Part shown: positions 1-5,895 of the stretch, piece after piece
Numbering within the stretch: position 1 is the stretch's first letter
How the letters are laid out: each line of letters opens with the position of its first letter
Source of the DNA: JBBRMQ01 sp038230775
GTDB taxonomy: Bacteria; Acidobacteriota; Thermoanaerobaculia; Gp7-AA8
DNA length: 6,356 nt
Assembly: GCA_038230775.1 (NCBI GenBank)
Contig: JBBRMQ010000245.1
Location: 1-6,356, forward strand
Direction: 5' to 3'
The notes under the pieces: model-generated
The model's database searches: none
What the model was told of the DNA's origin: nothing
Seen by the model: only the letters and a program-made list of their open reading frames with translations
Position numbers and translations under genes: made by a program

Positions 1-879
1 CGGCTCCTCGATGCCTTGCAGCCGTTCGTAGAAACGATCGCGCGCGTCGACCGCAATGAAGCGTAAGCCGAGCCGGTCGCTGAGGCGTGAGGTCACCTGC
101 ATCGCCTCGTTCTTGCGTAGCACTCCGTTGTCCACGAAAATCGCGGTGAGCTGATCGCCGATCGCTTCCGCCACCAACAGTGCCGCAACGGTGGAATCGA
201 CTCCGCCGCTCACCGCCGCGATGGCCTGCTTCTTTCCGACCGTCGCACGGATCTCATCGATCTTGCGATCGCGATAGTCGCCGAGGTCCCAGGAGGGTTT
301 GCAGCCGGCGATGTGAAAGACGAAGTTGCGAATGATCTCCGTTCCGAACTCGCTGTGCGTCACCTCCGGGTGGAACTCGATGCCGTAGCAGCGTCGCGTC
401 GGGCTCTCGAACGCGCTGATCGGCGCATTGACCGACCGCGCGGTGAGCACGAACCCCGGCGGCGCCTCGATGATCCGGTCGCCGTGGCTCTCCCACACCT
501 GCTGACGCTGCGGCGTGCCGGTGAACAGCGGCGACTCGCCAATCACTTCGATCTCCGCCCGTCCGTACTCACGCTCGCCGGCGGGTTGTACTTTGCCGTC
601 GAGAAGGTACGCGGTGAGCTGCATCCCGTAGCAGATGCCGAGAATTGGAACGCCGAGCTCGAAGATCTCTTTTGAGCAGATCGGCGCCGTCTCCGAATAC
701 ACGGACTGCGGACCGCCGGACAGAATGATCGCCACGGGCGCTATCGCGCGAATCTTCTCCACCGCGAAGTCGAACGGATGAACGACCGAATACACGCTCT
801 GTTCGCGGATGCGTCGTGCGATGAGTTGCGTGTACTGGGAACCGAAATCGAGGACGAGAACCGTCTGGTCGGGCTGCAC
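1..879 (-). CDS. guaA: GMP synthase (glutamine-hydrolysing), 3' end cut by window edge
   Basis: GuaA makes GMP from XMP, ATP and glutamine in the cytoplasm, the last step of guanine nucleotide synthesis. The 293 visible codons cover the class I glutamine amidotransferase domain (about residues 7-195), with the nucleophile Cys83 in GICYGMQ and the His170/Glu172 pair in FHPEV. They continue into the ATP pyrophosphatase domain, with the P-loop SGGVDST at 224-230. Family members are about 510-525 residues, so roughly 220 C-terminal residues (rest of the ATPase and the dimerisation domain) lie beyond base 1. I chose the GTG at 879-877, which puts seven residues before LVLDFGSQY, as is usual for the family. 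An in-frame ATG at 942-940 would add 21 residues and overlap the upstream gene. The gene follows the unknown protein by 17 bases, and I see no Shine-Dalgarno sequence. Identity is certain; the start is less so. Confidence 0.95.
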   Translation of the reverse strand, partial: MQPDQTVLVLDFGSQYTQLIARRIREQSVYSVVHPFDFAVEKIRAIAPVAIILSGGPQSVYSETAPICSKEIFELGVPILGICYGMQLTAYLLDGKVQPAGEREYGRAEIEVIGESPLFTGTPQRQQVWESHGDRIIEAPPGFVLTARSVNAPISAFESPTRRCYGIEFHPEVTHSEFGTEIIRNFVFHIAGCKPSWDLGDYRDRKIDEIRATVGKKQAIAAVSGGVDSTVAALLVAEAIGDQLTAIFVDNGVLRKNEAMQVTSRLSDRLGLRFIAVDARDRFYERLQGIEEP

Positions 880-896
880 TTTCGGATTGTATCTGC

Positions 897-1376
897 TCAG
901 AAGGTGAGCTCCAGCGTTCCCTTCGGCAGAAGCGCGCGCCATTGCGCTCGCAGCTCGTTGAGCCGTTGCTGCACTTCATCCAGTGACGTTGCGTTCACCG
1001 TTGGAGGCGCTGTCTCGGACATCCGCCGGAACATCTCGAGTCGATCGTTGCCGGAGAGCTCGCGCAGTTGCCAGGACAATCCGGCCAGCGCTTCGGCGAG
1101 ATAGAGCCCGGTCAGATCGCTGCCGAAGCCTTCGTATTTGTTCGCGCCGCCTTTGCGATTCGCCTGTCGATTGACCTCGAGCGGATCGACGCCGGCGTCG
1201 ACCCGTCCCCAGAACCCGTCGCGAATGCCGAACTTCGACTCGACGACGAGATGCACGAGATCGTGCGGAACCTCGCTGCCGAACGACGGAAACGTCCACC
1301 AGGTTTCGGTGCCGTCGGAGCGCTTGACGTAGATCCGGTCCGCTTCGCCCGCAATGCGGACAAAACGGATGGTCAT
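897..1376 (-). CDS. Conserved-looking protein of unknown function, 159 aa
   Basis: I cannot name a function. The product is a soluble-looking 159-residue protein with no signal peptide or membrane segment. The N-terminal part (about 1-30) looks like beta strands with a Trp26-Trp27 pair. Next comes VPHDLVHLVVE at 36-46, giving an H38-x3-H42-x3-E46 spacing, and then GFWGRV at 54-59. The middle (85-107) and the C-terminal tail (about 130-150) look helical, the tail being charged and coiled-coil-like. From memory, PHDLVH...GFWG patterns occur in other bacterial hypothetical proteins, so this is probably a real family and not a chance ORF. The ATG at 1376-1374 overlaps the HU stop codon by one base (TGATG), which suggests translational coupling; the frame is open further upstream, but that part only shadows the HU gene. 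A metal-binding role for the His/Glu cluster is a guess. Confidence 0.8.
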   Translation of the reverse strand: MTIRFVRIAGEADRIYVKRSDGTETWWTFPSFGSEVPHDLVHLVVESKFGIRDGFWGRVDAGVDPLEVNRQANRKGGANKYEGFGSDLTGLYLAEALAGLSWQLRELSGNDRLEMFRRMSETAPPTVNATSLDEVQQRLNELRAQWRALLPKGTLELTF

Positions 1377-1645
1377 CACAGGAGGTTGCGCAGCTCTTTG
1401 CCGGGCTTGAAGCGGATCGTGTTTCCAGGTGGGATCTTCACTTCGACGCCGGTCTTCGGATTGCGTCCGATGCCCTTCTTGCGCTGTTTGACCTGGAAGA
1501 CACCGAAACCGCGGAGCTCGATGCGCTGGCCGCGCGCGAGCGCGTTGCGGAGGCCTTCGATGACCGTGTCGACGGCCTGCGCCGCCTTCACCCTCGAGAT
1601 TTCCGATACCTCGGCGACCTTGTTGACGATGTCGGCCTTGATCAT
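1376..1645 (-). CDS. HU/IHF family nucleoid DNA-binding protein
   Basis: This is a small basic histone-like protein that binds and bends DNA as a dimer and helps organise the nucleoid. Its 89 residues match the usual family length of about 90-95. The N-terminal helices (about 3-38) form the dimer core. The family signature runs from GFGVF at 46-50 through the basic stretch QVKQRKKG (51-58) to RNPKTG at 61-66, whose Pro63 is the intercalating residue at the tip of the DNA-binding arm. The C-terminal FKPGKEL (79-85) is also typical. I cannot say whether it acts as HU or as an IHF-like subunit, so I give no symbol. The start at 1645 gives the canonical MIKADIV opening. There is no Shine-Dalgarno sequence; TATAAT ends eight bases before the ATG, so a leaderless transcript is plausible. 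It heads a likely operon with the unknown protein and guaA. Confidence 0.95.
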   Translation of the reverse strand: MIKADIVNKVAEVSEISRVKAAQAVDTVIEGLRNALARGQRIELRGFGVFQVKQRKKGIGRNPKTGVEVKIPPGNTIRFKPGKELRNLL

Positions 1646-1652
1646 GCGTGCG

Positions 1653-1658
1653 ATTATA
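1653..1658 (-). promoter_or_regulatory. Candidate -10 element for the HU operon (leaderless)
   Basis: The minus strand reads TATAAT at 1658-1653, a perfect match to the sigma-70 -10 consensus. The next seven bases (CGCACGC) lead directly to the HU ATG at 1645, which places the expected transcription start at or within a base or two of the A of ATG. I find no good -35 hexamer at 16-18 bases upstream, which would lie inside the divergent S4 gene. The call therefore rests on the -10 match and its position. Confidence 0.55.
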
Positions 1659-1660
1659 AC
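1655..1660 (+). promoter_or_regulatory. Candidate -10 element for the S4-pyrE operon, overlapping the minus-strand one
   Basis: The plus strand reads TATAAC at 1655-1660, five of six bases of the -10 consensus, and shares its TATA core with the opposite-strand TATAAT. Only five bases separate it from the ATG at 1666, so transcription would begin at or just inside the start codon. No convincing -35 hexamer sits at standard spacing (TTGACG at 1623-1628 is 26 bases away). Weaker than the minus-strand candidate. Confidence 0.35.
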
Positions 1661-1665
1661 GCCTG

Positions 1666-2028
1666 ATGGATGAACGACATCGAATCGACGCCTGGCTCAA
1701 GCTGGTCTGCCTGTTCAAGCAGCGCGGAGACGCCGCGGACGCCTGTCGGGGCGGTCACGTGAAGGTCAACGGGGAGCGGGCCAAACCGGCGACCGCGATC
1801 AAGATCGCGGACATCGTCGAATACCTGGGCGGCGACGATCGGTATCATCGCGTCGAGGTGCAGGGTCTGCCGGAAGCTCCGGTCTCGAAACCTGTTGCAC
1901 GCACAATGTACGTCGATCACACCCCGCCGCAGGAGCCCAACCCGCTGCGCATGATGATGCGGGATCGCGGCGCCGGACGTCCGACGAAGCGCGAGCGCCG
2001 CGACATGGATCGGTTGAAACGGTCATGA
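1666..2028 (+). CDS. hslR: S4-domain RNA-binding protein, Hsp15-like
   Basis: This is a small RNA-binding protein of the Hsp15 type. In E. coli, Hsp15 binds stalled 50S subunits that carry peptidyl-tRNA and helps recycle them. The 120 residues begin with an S4 domain (about 5-55): RIDAWLKLVCLFKQR aligns with the RLDKWLW...FYKTR opening of Hsp15, followed by GGHVKVNGERAKPA at 29-42, the usual S4 turn with VNG. A basic C-terminal tail, GRPTKRERRDMDRLK at 104-118, matches the Hsp15 ending (RRPDKKERRDLLRFK). Length is close to that of E. coli Hsp15 (133). The start at 1666 puts the S4 domain right at the N-terminus; there is no Shine-Dalgarno sequence. The stop overlaps the next ATG by four bases. 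Heat-shock control is not visible here, and a different S4 subfamily role remains possible. Confidence 0.85.
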   Translation: MDERHRIDAWLKLVCLFKQRGDAADACRGGHVKVNGERAKPATAIKIADIVEYLGGDDRYHRVEVQGLPEAPVSKPVARTMYVDHTPPQEPNPLRMMMRDRGAGRPTKRERRDMDRLKRS

Positions 2029-2606
2029 GAGATCGCGCCGCCGGCCTTCTGCCGATCCGCAAGGGTCATTTCCGTCTGGAGTCGGGTCATCACAGCGACA
2101 CGTGGATCGATCTCGAGCTTCTCTTCCTGCATCCGGAGAAGTTGCGATCGCTGGTCACGAAACTCGCGTCGCGACTGCGCTCGTATAAGCCGGAAATCGT
2201 CTGCGGTCCTCTCGTCGAAGGCGCGTTTGTCGCGCTGCTCGTCGCGCCGAAACTACGATTGCCATTCACATACGCCGAGCGAGTCTCCGACGACACGATG
2301 GGTGGCCTATTCACGGTCCGCTATCGTCTGCCGGGCGCATTGCGTCAGGCCGTGCAGGGGAAACGCGTGGCCATCGTGAACGATGTGATCAACGCGGGTT
2401 CGGCAGTGCGCGGCACGTTCACCGATCTCGTGGCCTGTGGCGCGAAGCCCGTCGCCGTCGCTGCGCTCGCCGTTCTGGGCGGGAAAGCGGCGGAGTTCGC
2501 GAACGCGAACCAGCTCGCGCTCGAGGCGCTCACGATGCTGTCCAACGAATCCTGGATTCCCGAGTCCTGCCCGCTTTGCAGTCAGGGGATCCCGCTCAGC
2601 AACTGA
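2025..2606 (+). CDS. pyrE: Orotate phosphoribosyltransferase-like protein
   Basis: This is a type I phosphoribosyltransferase resembling PyrE, which joins orotate to PRPP to form OMP in pyrimidine synthesis. Visible features in the 193 residues are a PyrE-like N-terminal strand-turn (KGHFRLESGHHSDTW, 13-27), GPLVEGAFVA (61-70), YAERV (83-87), and the PRPP-binding loop VAIVNDVINAGSAV (115-128). Its first acidic residue is Asn119, with Asp120 kept. The flexible catalytic loop differs from E. coli PyrE: the Lys/Lys/His set of KEAKDH is absent, and ERVSDDTMGGLF (85-96) occupies that place. The C-terminus carries CPLC (182-185), a possible metal or redox motif. From memory, similar CPLC-ended proteins are annotated as PyrE in other bacteria. 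Translation probably couples to the S4 gene (ATGA overlap at 2025-2028). Fold is confident; orotate specificity is inferred. Confidence 0.78.
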   Translation: MRDRAAGLLPIRKGHFRLESGHHSDTWIDLELLFLHPEKLRSLVTKLASRLRSYKPEIVCGPLVEGAFVALLVAPKLRLPFTYAERVSDDTMGGLFTVRYRLPGALRQAVQGKRVAIVNDVINAGSAVRGTFTDLVACGAKPVAVAALAVLGGKAAEFANANQLALEALTMLSNESWIPESCPLCSQGIPLSN

Positions 2607-2623
2607 GTGAAGGGCGGCCGTCT

Positions 2624-2647
2624 GGCCAGCCAGCCAGAGGGCTGGCC
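2624..2647 (+). terminator. GC-rich hairpin, possible terminator after the pyrE-like gene
   Basis: A perfect 8-bp stem, GGCCAGCC at 2624-2631 pairing with GGCTGGCC at 2640-2647, closes an 8-base loop. It starts 17 bases after the stop codon at 2606 and lies between two convergent transcription units, so it could act from either side. Neither side has a run of T after the stem, so it is not a classical intrinsic terminator; it could instead be a pause site or an mRNA 3'-end stabiliser. Confidence 0.4.
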
Positions 2648-2653
2648 CCACAC

Positions 2654-2692
2654 TTATGCGTTCGTGAAGCAGCACATGTCGACGTCCAGCAT
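2654..2692 (-). repeat. Diverged duplicate of the rodA 3' end; 12-codon ORF with Shine-Dalgarno
   Basis: These 39 bases match the last 39 bases of rodA (2809-2847) at 32 positions, in the same orientation and frame, including the stop codon (TAA here, TAG in rodA). All seven differences are transitions, and four of the twelve residues change: the encoded peptide is MLDVDMCCFTNA against MLNVDMHRFANA. The match begins at an ATG and fades beyond it. On the minus strand GGAGG (2702-2698) stands five bases before that ATG, an unusually good ribosome-binding site for this window. It may be a relic of a tandem rodA duplication, a recombination scar, or a tiny translated ORF. The substitution pattern (mostly amino-acid-changing) favours neutral decay. 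The 116 bases between the copies hold nothing I recognise. Confidence 0.6.
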
Positions 2693-2808
2693 GATCTCCT
2701 CCGGAATCCGTGCAGTCCAGAGATGTTCGTCTTGATCAGCACGAGCTGACGTTTGGCGACTATTCACGTCTCGTCGTGGGTTGGTTGAAAAAAGATCCCT
2801 GGTAAAGC

Positions 2809-3906
2809 CTACGCGTTCGCGAAGCGGTGCATGTCGACGTTCAGCATCAGGCCGATTGCGATGAGGAACATCATCGTCGACGATCCGCCGTAGGAGATCA
2901 GCGGCAGCGGGATTCCGGTCGTGGGCAGGACGCCGATCTGCATCGACACGTTGATGAACACGTGGAAGATGAAGAACGAGATGAGGCAGATGGCCAGGAA
3001 GGCGCCACCTCGATCCCGCGCGTGTTTGGCAAACGTCAGCGCTTGCGCGATCAGAAAGAGATACAGCGCGAGGACGATCGCCACGCCGATGAAGCCCCAC
3101 TCCTCGCCGAGGACGGCAAAGATGAAGTCGGTGTGACGGGCGGGAAGGTACTCGAGCTTCGCTTGCGTGCCTTGACGGAATCCCTTTCCGTGAATCCCGC
3201 CCGAGCCGATGGCGATCTTTGCTTGCGTGACCTGGTAGCCCTTGCCGAGCGGGTCGCGATCGGGATTGAGAAAGGTGACGACGCGATCCTTCTGATACGG
3301 GTGAAGCTGGCTGTAGCCGGCAATGCCAAGGATTGCCACGGCGATTCCCATCGCCACCCATGCTTTCCAGCGGATTCCGCCGAAGAACATGGCGACCGCG
3401 ACGAGCGGGAAAAACGTGGCCGCCGTTCCGAAGTCGGGCTGGATTGCGATCAGCCCGACCGGGACGGCGATGATCAGCATGATGCGGATGAACGACCGCA
3501 GGTTGAGATACGCCGCCTCGTGATTGTCGAAGAATCGCGCCAGCATGAGCGCCGTGAAGATCTTCATGAACTCTGATGGCTGGAATTGAAATCCGGCGAT
3601 GTGGATCCACGACTTGACGTTCGCCGTCGTCCGTCCCAGGACCAGCAGGTAGATCAACATGATGACGCCGATGCCGTACGCGATCGGAGCGATGTCGAAG
3701 AACACGTGGTAGTCGACGAAGAGAAAGACGACCATCAGCGCCAGGCCGATGCCGATCCACAGCAGTTGCTTCTTGAAGATGTTGAGGCCCGGATCGTTGA
3801 AGTAGGTCGCGCTGTAGATCAGCAGGCAGCCGATCGTTGCGATCACCAGCGCGGTGCCGAGGAAGTTCAGATCAAGTCTGGCGAGAGTGCGTTCCCGTAC
3901 GGCCAT
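2809..3906 (-). CDS. rodA: Rod-shape peptidoglycan glycosyltransferase RodA (SEDS family)
   Basis: RodA is the inner-membrane SEDS enzyme that polymerises lipid II into glycan strands during side-wall elongation, working with PBP2. The 365 residues match the usual length (about 370) and show about ten hydrophobic membrane segments. Family landmarks in order are YSAT (31-34), QPSEF (109-113), QPDFGTA (156-162), NPDRDPLGKGYQ (214-225), LPARHTDFIFAVLGEEWG (254-271) and GIPLPLISYGGSS (331-343). Asp260 in HTDFIF corresponds to the Asp required for polymerase activity in characterised RodA proteins (Asp255 in Thermus, Asp262 in E. coli). HTDFIFAVLGEE favours RodA over FtsW, as does the adjacent mrdA. 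The ATG at 3906-3904 overlaps the mrdA stop by one base (TGATG), with no clear Shine-Dalgarno, so translation is likely coupled. A run of six T follows on the minus strand (2793-2788), but without a strong stem. Confidence 0.96.
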   Translation of the reverse strand: MAVRERTLARLDLNFLGTALVIATIGCLLIYSATYFNDPGLNIFKKQLLWIGIGLALMVVFLFVDYHVFFDIAPIAYGIGVIMLIYLLVLGRTTANVKSWIHIAGFQFQPSEFMKIFTALMLARFFDNHEAAYLNLRSFIRIMLIIAVPVGLIAIQPDFGTAATFFPLVAVAMFFGGIRWKAWVAMGIAVAILGIAGYSQLHPYQKDRVVTFLNPDRDPLGKGYQVTQAKIAIGSGGIHGKGFRQGTQAKLEYLPARHTDFIFAVLGEEWGFIGVAIVLALYLFLIAQALTFAKHARDRGGAFLAICLISFFIFHVFINVSMQIGVLPTTGIPLPLISYGGSSTMMFLIAIGLMLNVDMHRFANA

Positions 3907-5888
3907 CAGTGTCCGAGGTTGCTGTCGTTGGCGTTGGCGGCGGGAGCTTTGGTCGTCTGCCCGGGCATGGGAAGCTTTCCGTCGCGAATGGCCTGCAGGG
4001 TTTCGGGATTGGTCAGATCGAGCGTCGTGGTCTGAATCTCTTTCTGGAATCGCGATTCATAAAGCATCTTCGCCAGCGGTGCGGAATCGACGCCGCCGTG
4101 CGTCCCGGCGTGCTCGACGAACACCACCACGACGAGCTGCGGATTGTCTCTCGGCGCGTAGGATGCGAACCACGCGTGGTCGCGATCGAGGAACGGCATG
4201 CCGGCGGTGCTGAACCAGCCCTTCTGCGCGATGACCTGCACGGTTCCGGTTTTTCCGGAGATGTCGAGGCCGGCGACACGCGAGTTGCCGCCCGTTCCGC
4301 CTTCTTCGTTGACCACTTTCCACAGGCCGAGCTTCACCGTCTCCAGCGCCGCCGGTGACAACTTCACCTGATGCAGCACCTCGGGTGCGACCTGGAGTTT
4401 CTCGGTGCTGCCATCCGGCTTGATGCGCTCGATCATCCTGACGACGTGCGGCCGGTACACGGTGCCGCCGTTGGCAACGGCGGCCATGAGATTTGCGACT
4501 TGCAGCGGTGTAACGATGAGCGGGCCCTGTCCCACACCGACCGAGATGGTCTCGCTGGGATACCACTTGCGGTGCTGTTTCTGTTCGGCCCATTGTGTTG
4601 TTGGTACGAGGCCGGCTTTCTCGCCATCGAGGTCGATCTTCGTGACCTCTCCGAAGCTGAGGTCGTGGGCATACTTCGCGATCTTGTCGACGCCGAGGCG
4701 CGCGGCGACGTTGTAGAAGAAGATGTCGCAGGAGACTTTCAGCGCGTTCGCGTCCGCAACGTCGCCGTGCCCCTGTTTGCGCCAGCAGCGGAATCGGCGG
4801 CCGTAAAACACGCCGCTACCGCCGCAGAAGAATGTCGTTCCCGGTCCGATCGCGCCCTCGGAGAGACCGGCGACCGACATGACGGTCTTGAACACGGAGC
4901 CGGGTGAGTAGAGGCCCTGAATCGCGCGATTGAGCTCGACCTTGAACGGATTCGACGCGATGAGCTTCCACGTGTCGGGGGTGAACCGCCTCGAATAGAT
5001 GTTCGGATTGAACGCCGGCGCAGACACCATTGCGAGCACTTCGCCATTGCGCGGATCGAGTGCCACCGCGGCGCCGACGAACTCGTTCTCGACGAAATAC
5101 TGTTCGGCGCGACGCTGCAGATCGAAATCGAGCGTGAGGTAGACGTTGCTGCCGGCCACGGGCTCCTGACGCGCATTTTTTACTTCCGCCAGGCGGCGGC
5201 CGTGACTGTCGTACTCCCAGAACTGCGTGCCGTCCTTGCCGCGCAGGTATTCGTCGTACATCAGCTCGACGCCGCGCTTGCCGATCAGGTCACCCTGCTT
5301 CATCTCCTTGTGATTGACCAGCTCCTTCTCGGAAATCTCGCCGAGGAAGCCCATGACGTGGGCGGCCATGATGTCGTACGGATAGTTGCGGCGCTGCACG
5401 GGCTCCACGTTGAGCTCGGGGAACGAGAGCGCCTGCGCCTGGATCGATGCGACCTGCGGCATCGAGACGTCTTCGGCGAGCGGCATCGGCCGTGCGAACT
5501 GCACGAGCTTGCCCTTCTCGAAGCGGTTCTCGATTTCCTGCGGTGTCATGCCGAGAACGGTCGACAGGAAAGCCACGAGTTTCGCGCGATGGCTCGGGTC
5601 GCCCTTGATGATCGGCTTCATGACGACACGGTCCAGCGTGAGCGCGTACGCGGGCTGGTTGTCGGCGAGGATCTTCTGGCCGGCGCGGTCGTAGATCAGG
5701 CCGCGCTTGGCGGGCATGGGAACGGGGCGCAGCGCATTGGCATCCGAGAGGTTGCGGTATTTCTCCGCCTGAACGCCCTGCACGAACCAGAAGGATCCCG
5801 CGAGGAAGACGAAGACCGCGACGATCGCCCAGAGGAGCGCGTTGATCCGAAATGTCAGGAACTTCTGGTCGTCACGATAGACACGCAT
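3906..5888 (-). CDS. mrdA: Penicillin-binding protein 2, elongasome transpeptidase
   Basis: PBP2 is a class B penicillin-binding protein that cross-links new peptidoglycan on the periplasmic side as RodA's partner. The 660 residues have a short cytoplasmic N-terminus, one membrane anchor (about 13-40), the dimerisation/pedestal domain opening with KRGLIYDR (61-68), and a transpeptidase domain (about 268-611). All active-site motifs are present: SVFK with nucleophile Ser331 and Lys334, SCD at 386-388, and KTG at 546-548. Cys355, Cys369 and Cys387 lie in the PBP2-typical stretch with RFRCWRKQGHG. E. coli PBP2 has 633 residues; the extra length here includes a polar tail of about 45. I chose the ATG at 5888, seven bases after the mreD stop. 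An in-frame ATG at 5939 would add 17 residues overlapping mreD and lacks the normal PBP2 opening. Upstream support is only a weak G-rich stretch. Confidence 0.96.
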   Translation of the reverse strand: MRVYRDDQKFLTFRINALLWAIVAVFVFLAGSFWFVQGVQAEKYRNLSDANALRPVPMPAKRGLIYDRAGQKILADNQPAYALTLDRVVMKPIIKGDPSHRAKLVAFLSTVLGMTPQEIENRFEKGKLVQFARPMPLAEDVSMPQVASIQAQALSFPELNVEPVQRRNYPYDIMAAHVMGFLGEISEKELVNHKEMKQGDLIGKRGVELMYDEYLRGKDGTQFWEYDSHGRRLAEVKNARQEPVAGSNVYLTLDFDLQRRAEQYFVENEFVGAAVALDPRNGEVLAMVSAPAFNPNIYSRRFTPDTWKLIASNPFKVELNRAIQGLYSPGSVFKTVMSVAGLSEGAIGPGTTFFCGGSGVFYGRRFRCWRKQGHGDVADANALKVSCDIFFYNVAARLGVDKIAKYAHDLSFGEVTKIDLDGEKAGLVPTTQWAEQKQHRKWYPSETISVGVGQGPLIVTPLQVANLMAAVANGGTVYRPHVVRMIERIKPDGSTEKLQVAPEVLHQVKLSPAALETVKLGLWKVVNEEGGTGGNSRVAGLDISGKTGTVQVIAQKGWFSTAGMPFLDRDHAWFASYAPRDNPQLVVVVFVEHAGTHGGVDSAPLAKMLYESRFQKEIQTTTLDLTNPETLQAIRDGKLPMPGQTTKAPAANANDSNLGH

Positions 5889-5895
5889 GTCGGAA

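Noticed and set aside
313..675. Plus-strand ORFs opposite guaA, for example 313-675 and 778-1104
   Set aside because: They lie antisense to clear guaA and unknown-protein coding sequence, have no recognisable motif and have no ribosome-binding site; open antisense frames are common in GC-rich DNA.
897..1718. Extended 273-codon version of the unknown protein starting at 1718
   Set aside because: The first 114 codons run through the HU gene and the promoter spacer in a different frame and give low-complexity Arg-rich sequence; the ATG at 1376, coupled to the HU stop, is the sensible start.
2788..2808. T-run after rodA on the minus strand as an intrinsic terminator
   Set aside because: Six T follow the stop within about 20 bases, but the bases before them form no strong stem, so I did not list it as a terminator.
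2827..3576. Plus-strand 249-codon ORF antisense to rodA
   Set aside because: It is Asp/Glu/Arg-rich, as expected when hydrophobic membrane codons are read in reverse, with no motif or initiation signal.
2654..3760. Long minus-strand ORF of 368 codons overlapping rodA in another frame
   Set aside because: Its sequence is Arg/His/Pro-rich shadow translation of rodA, which is unmistakable in the other frame; only its last 12 codons have any interest, as the rodA-tail duplicate.
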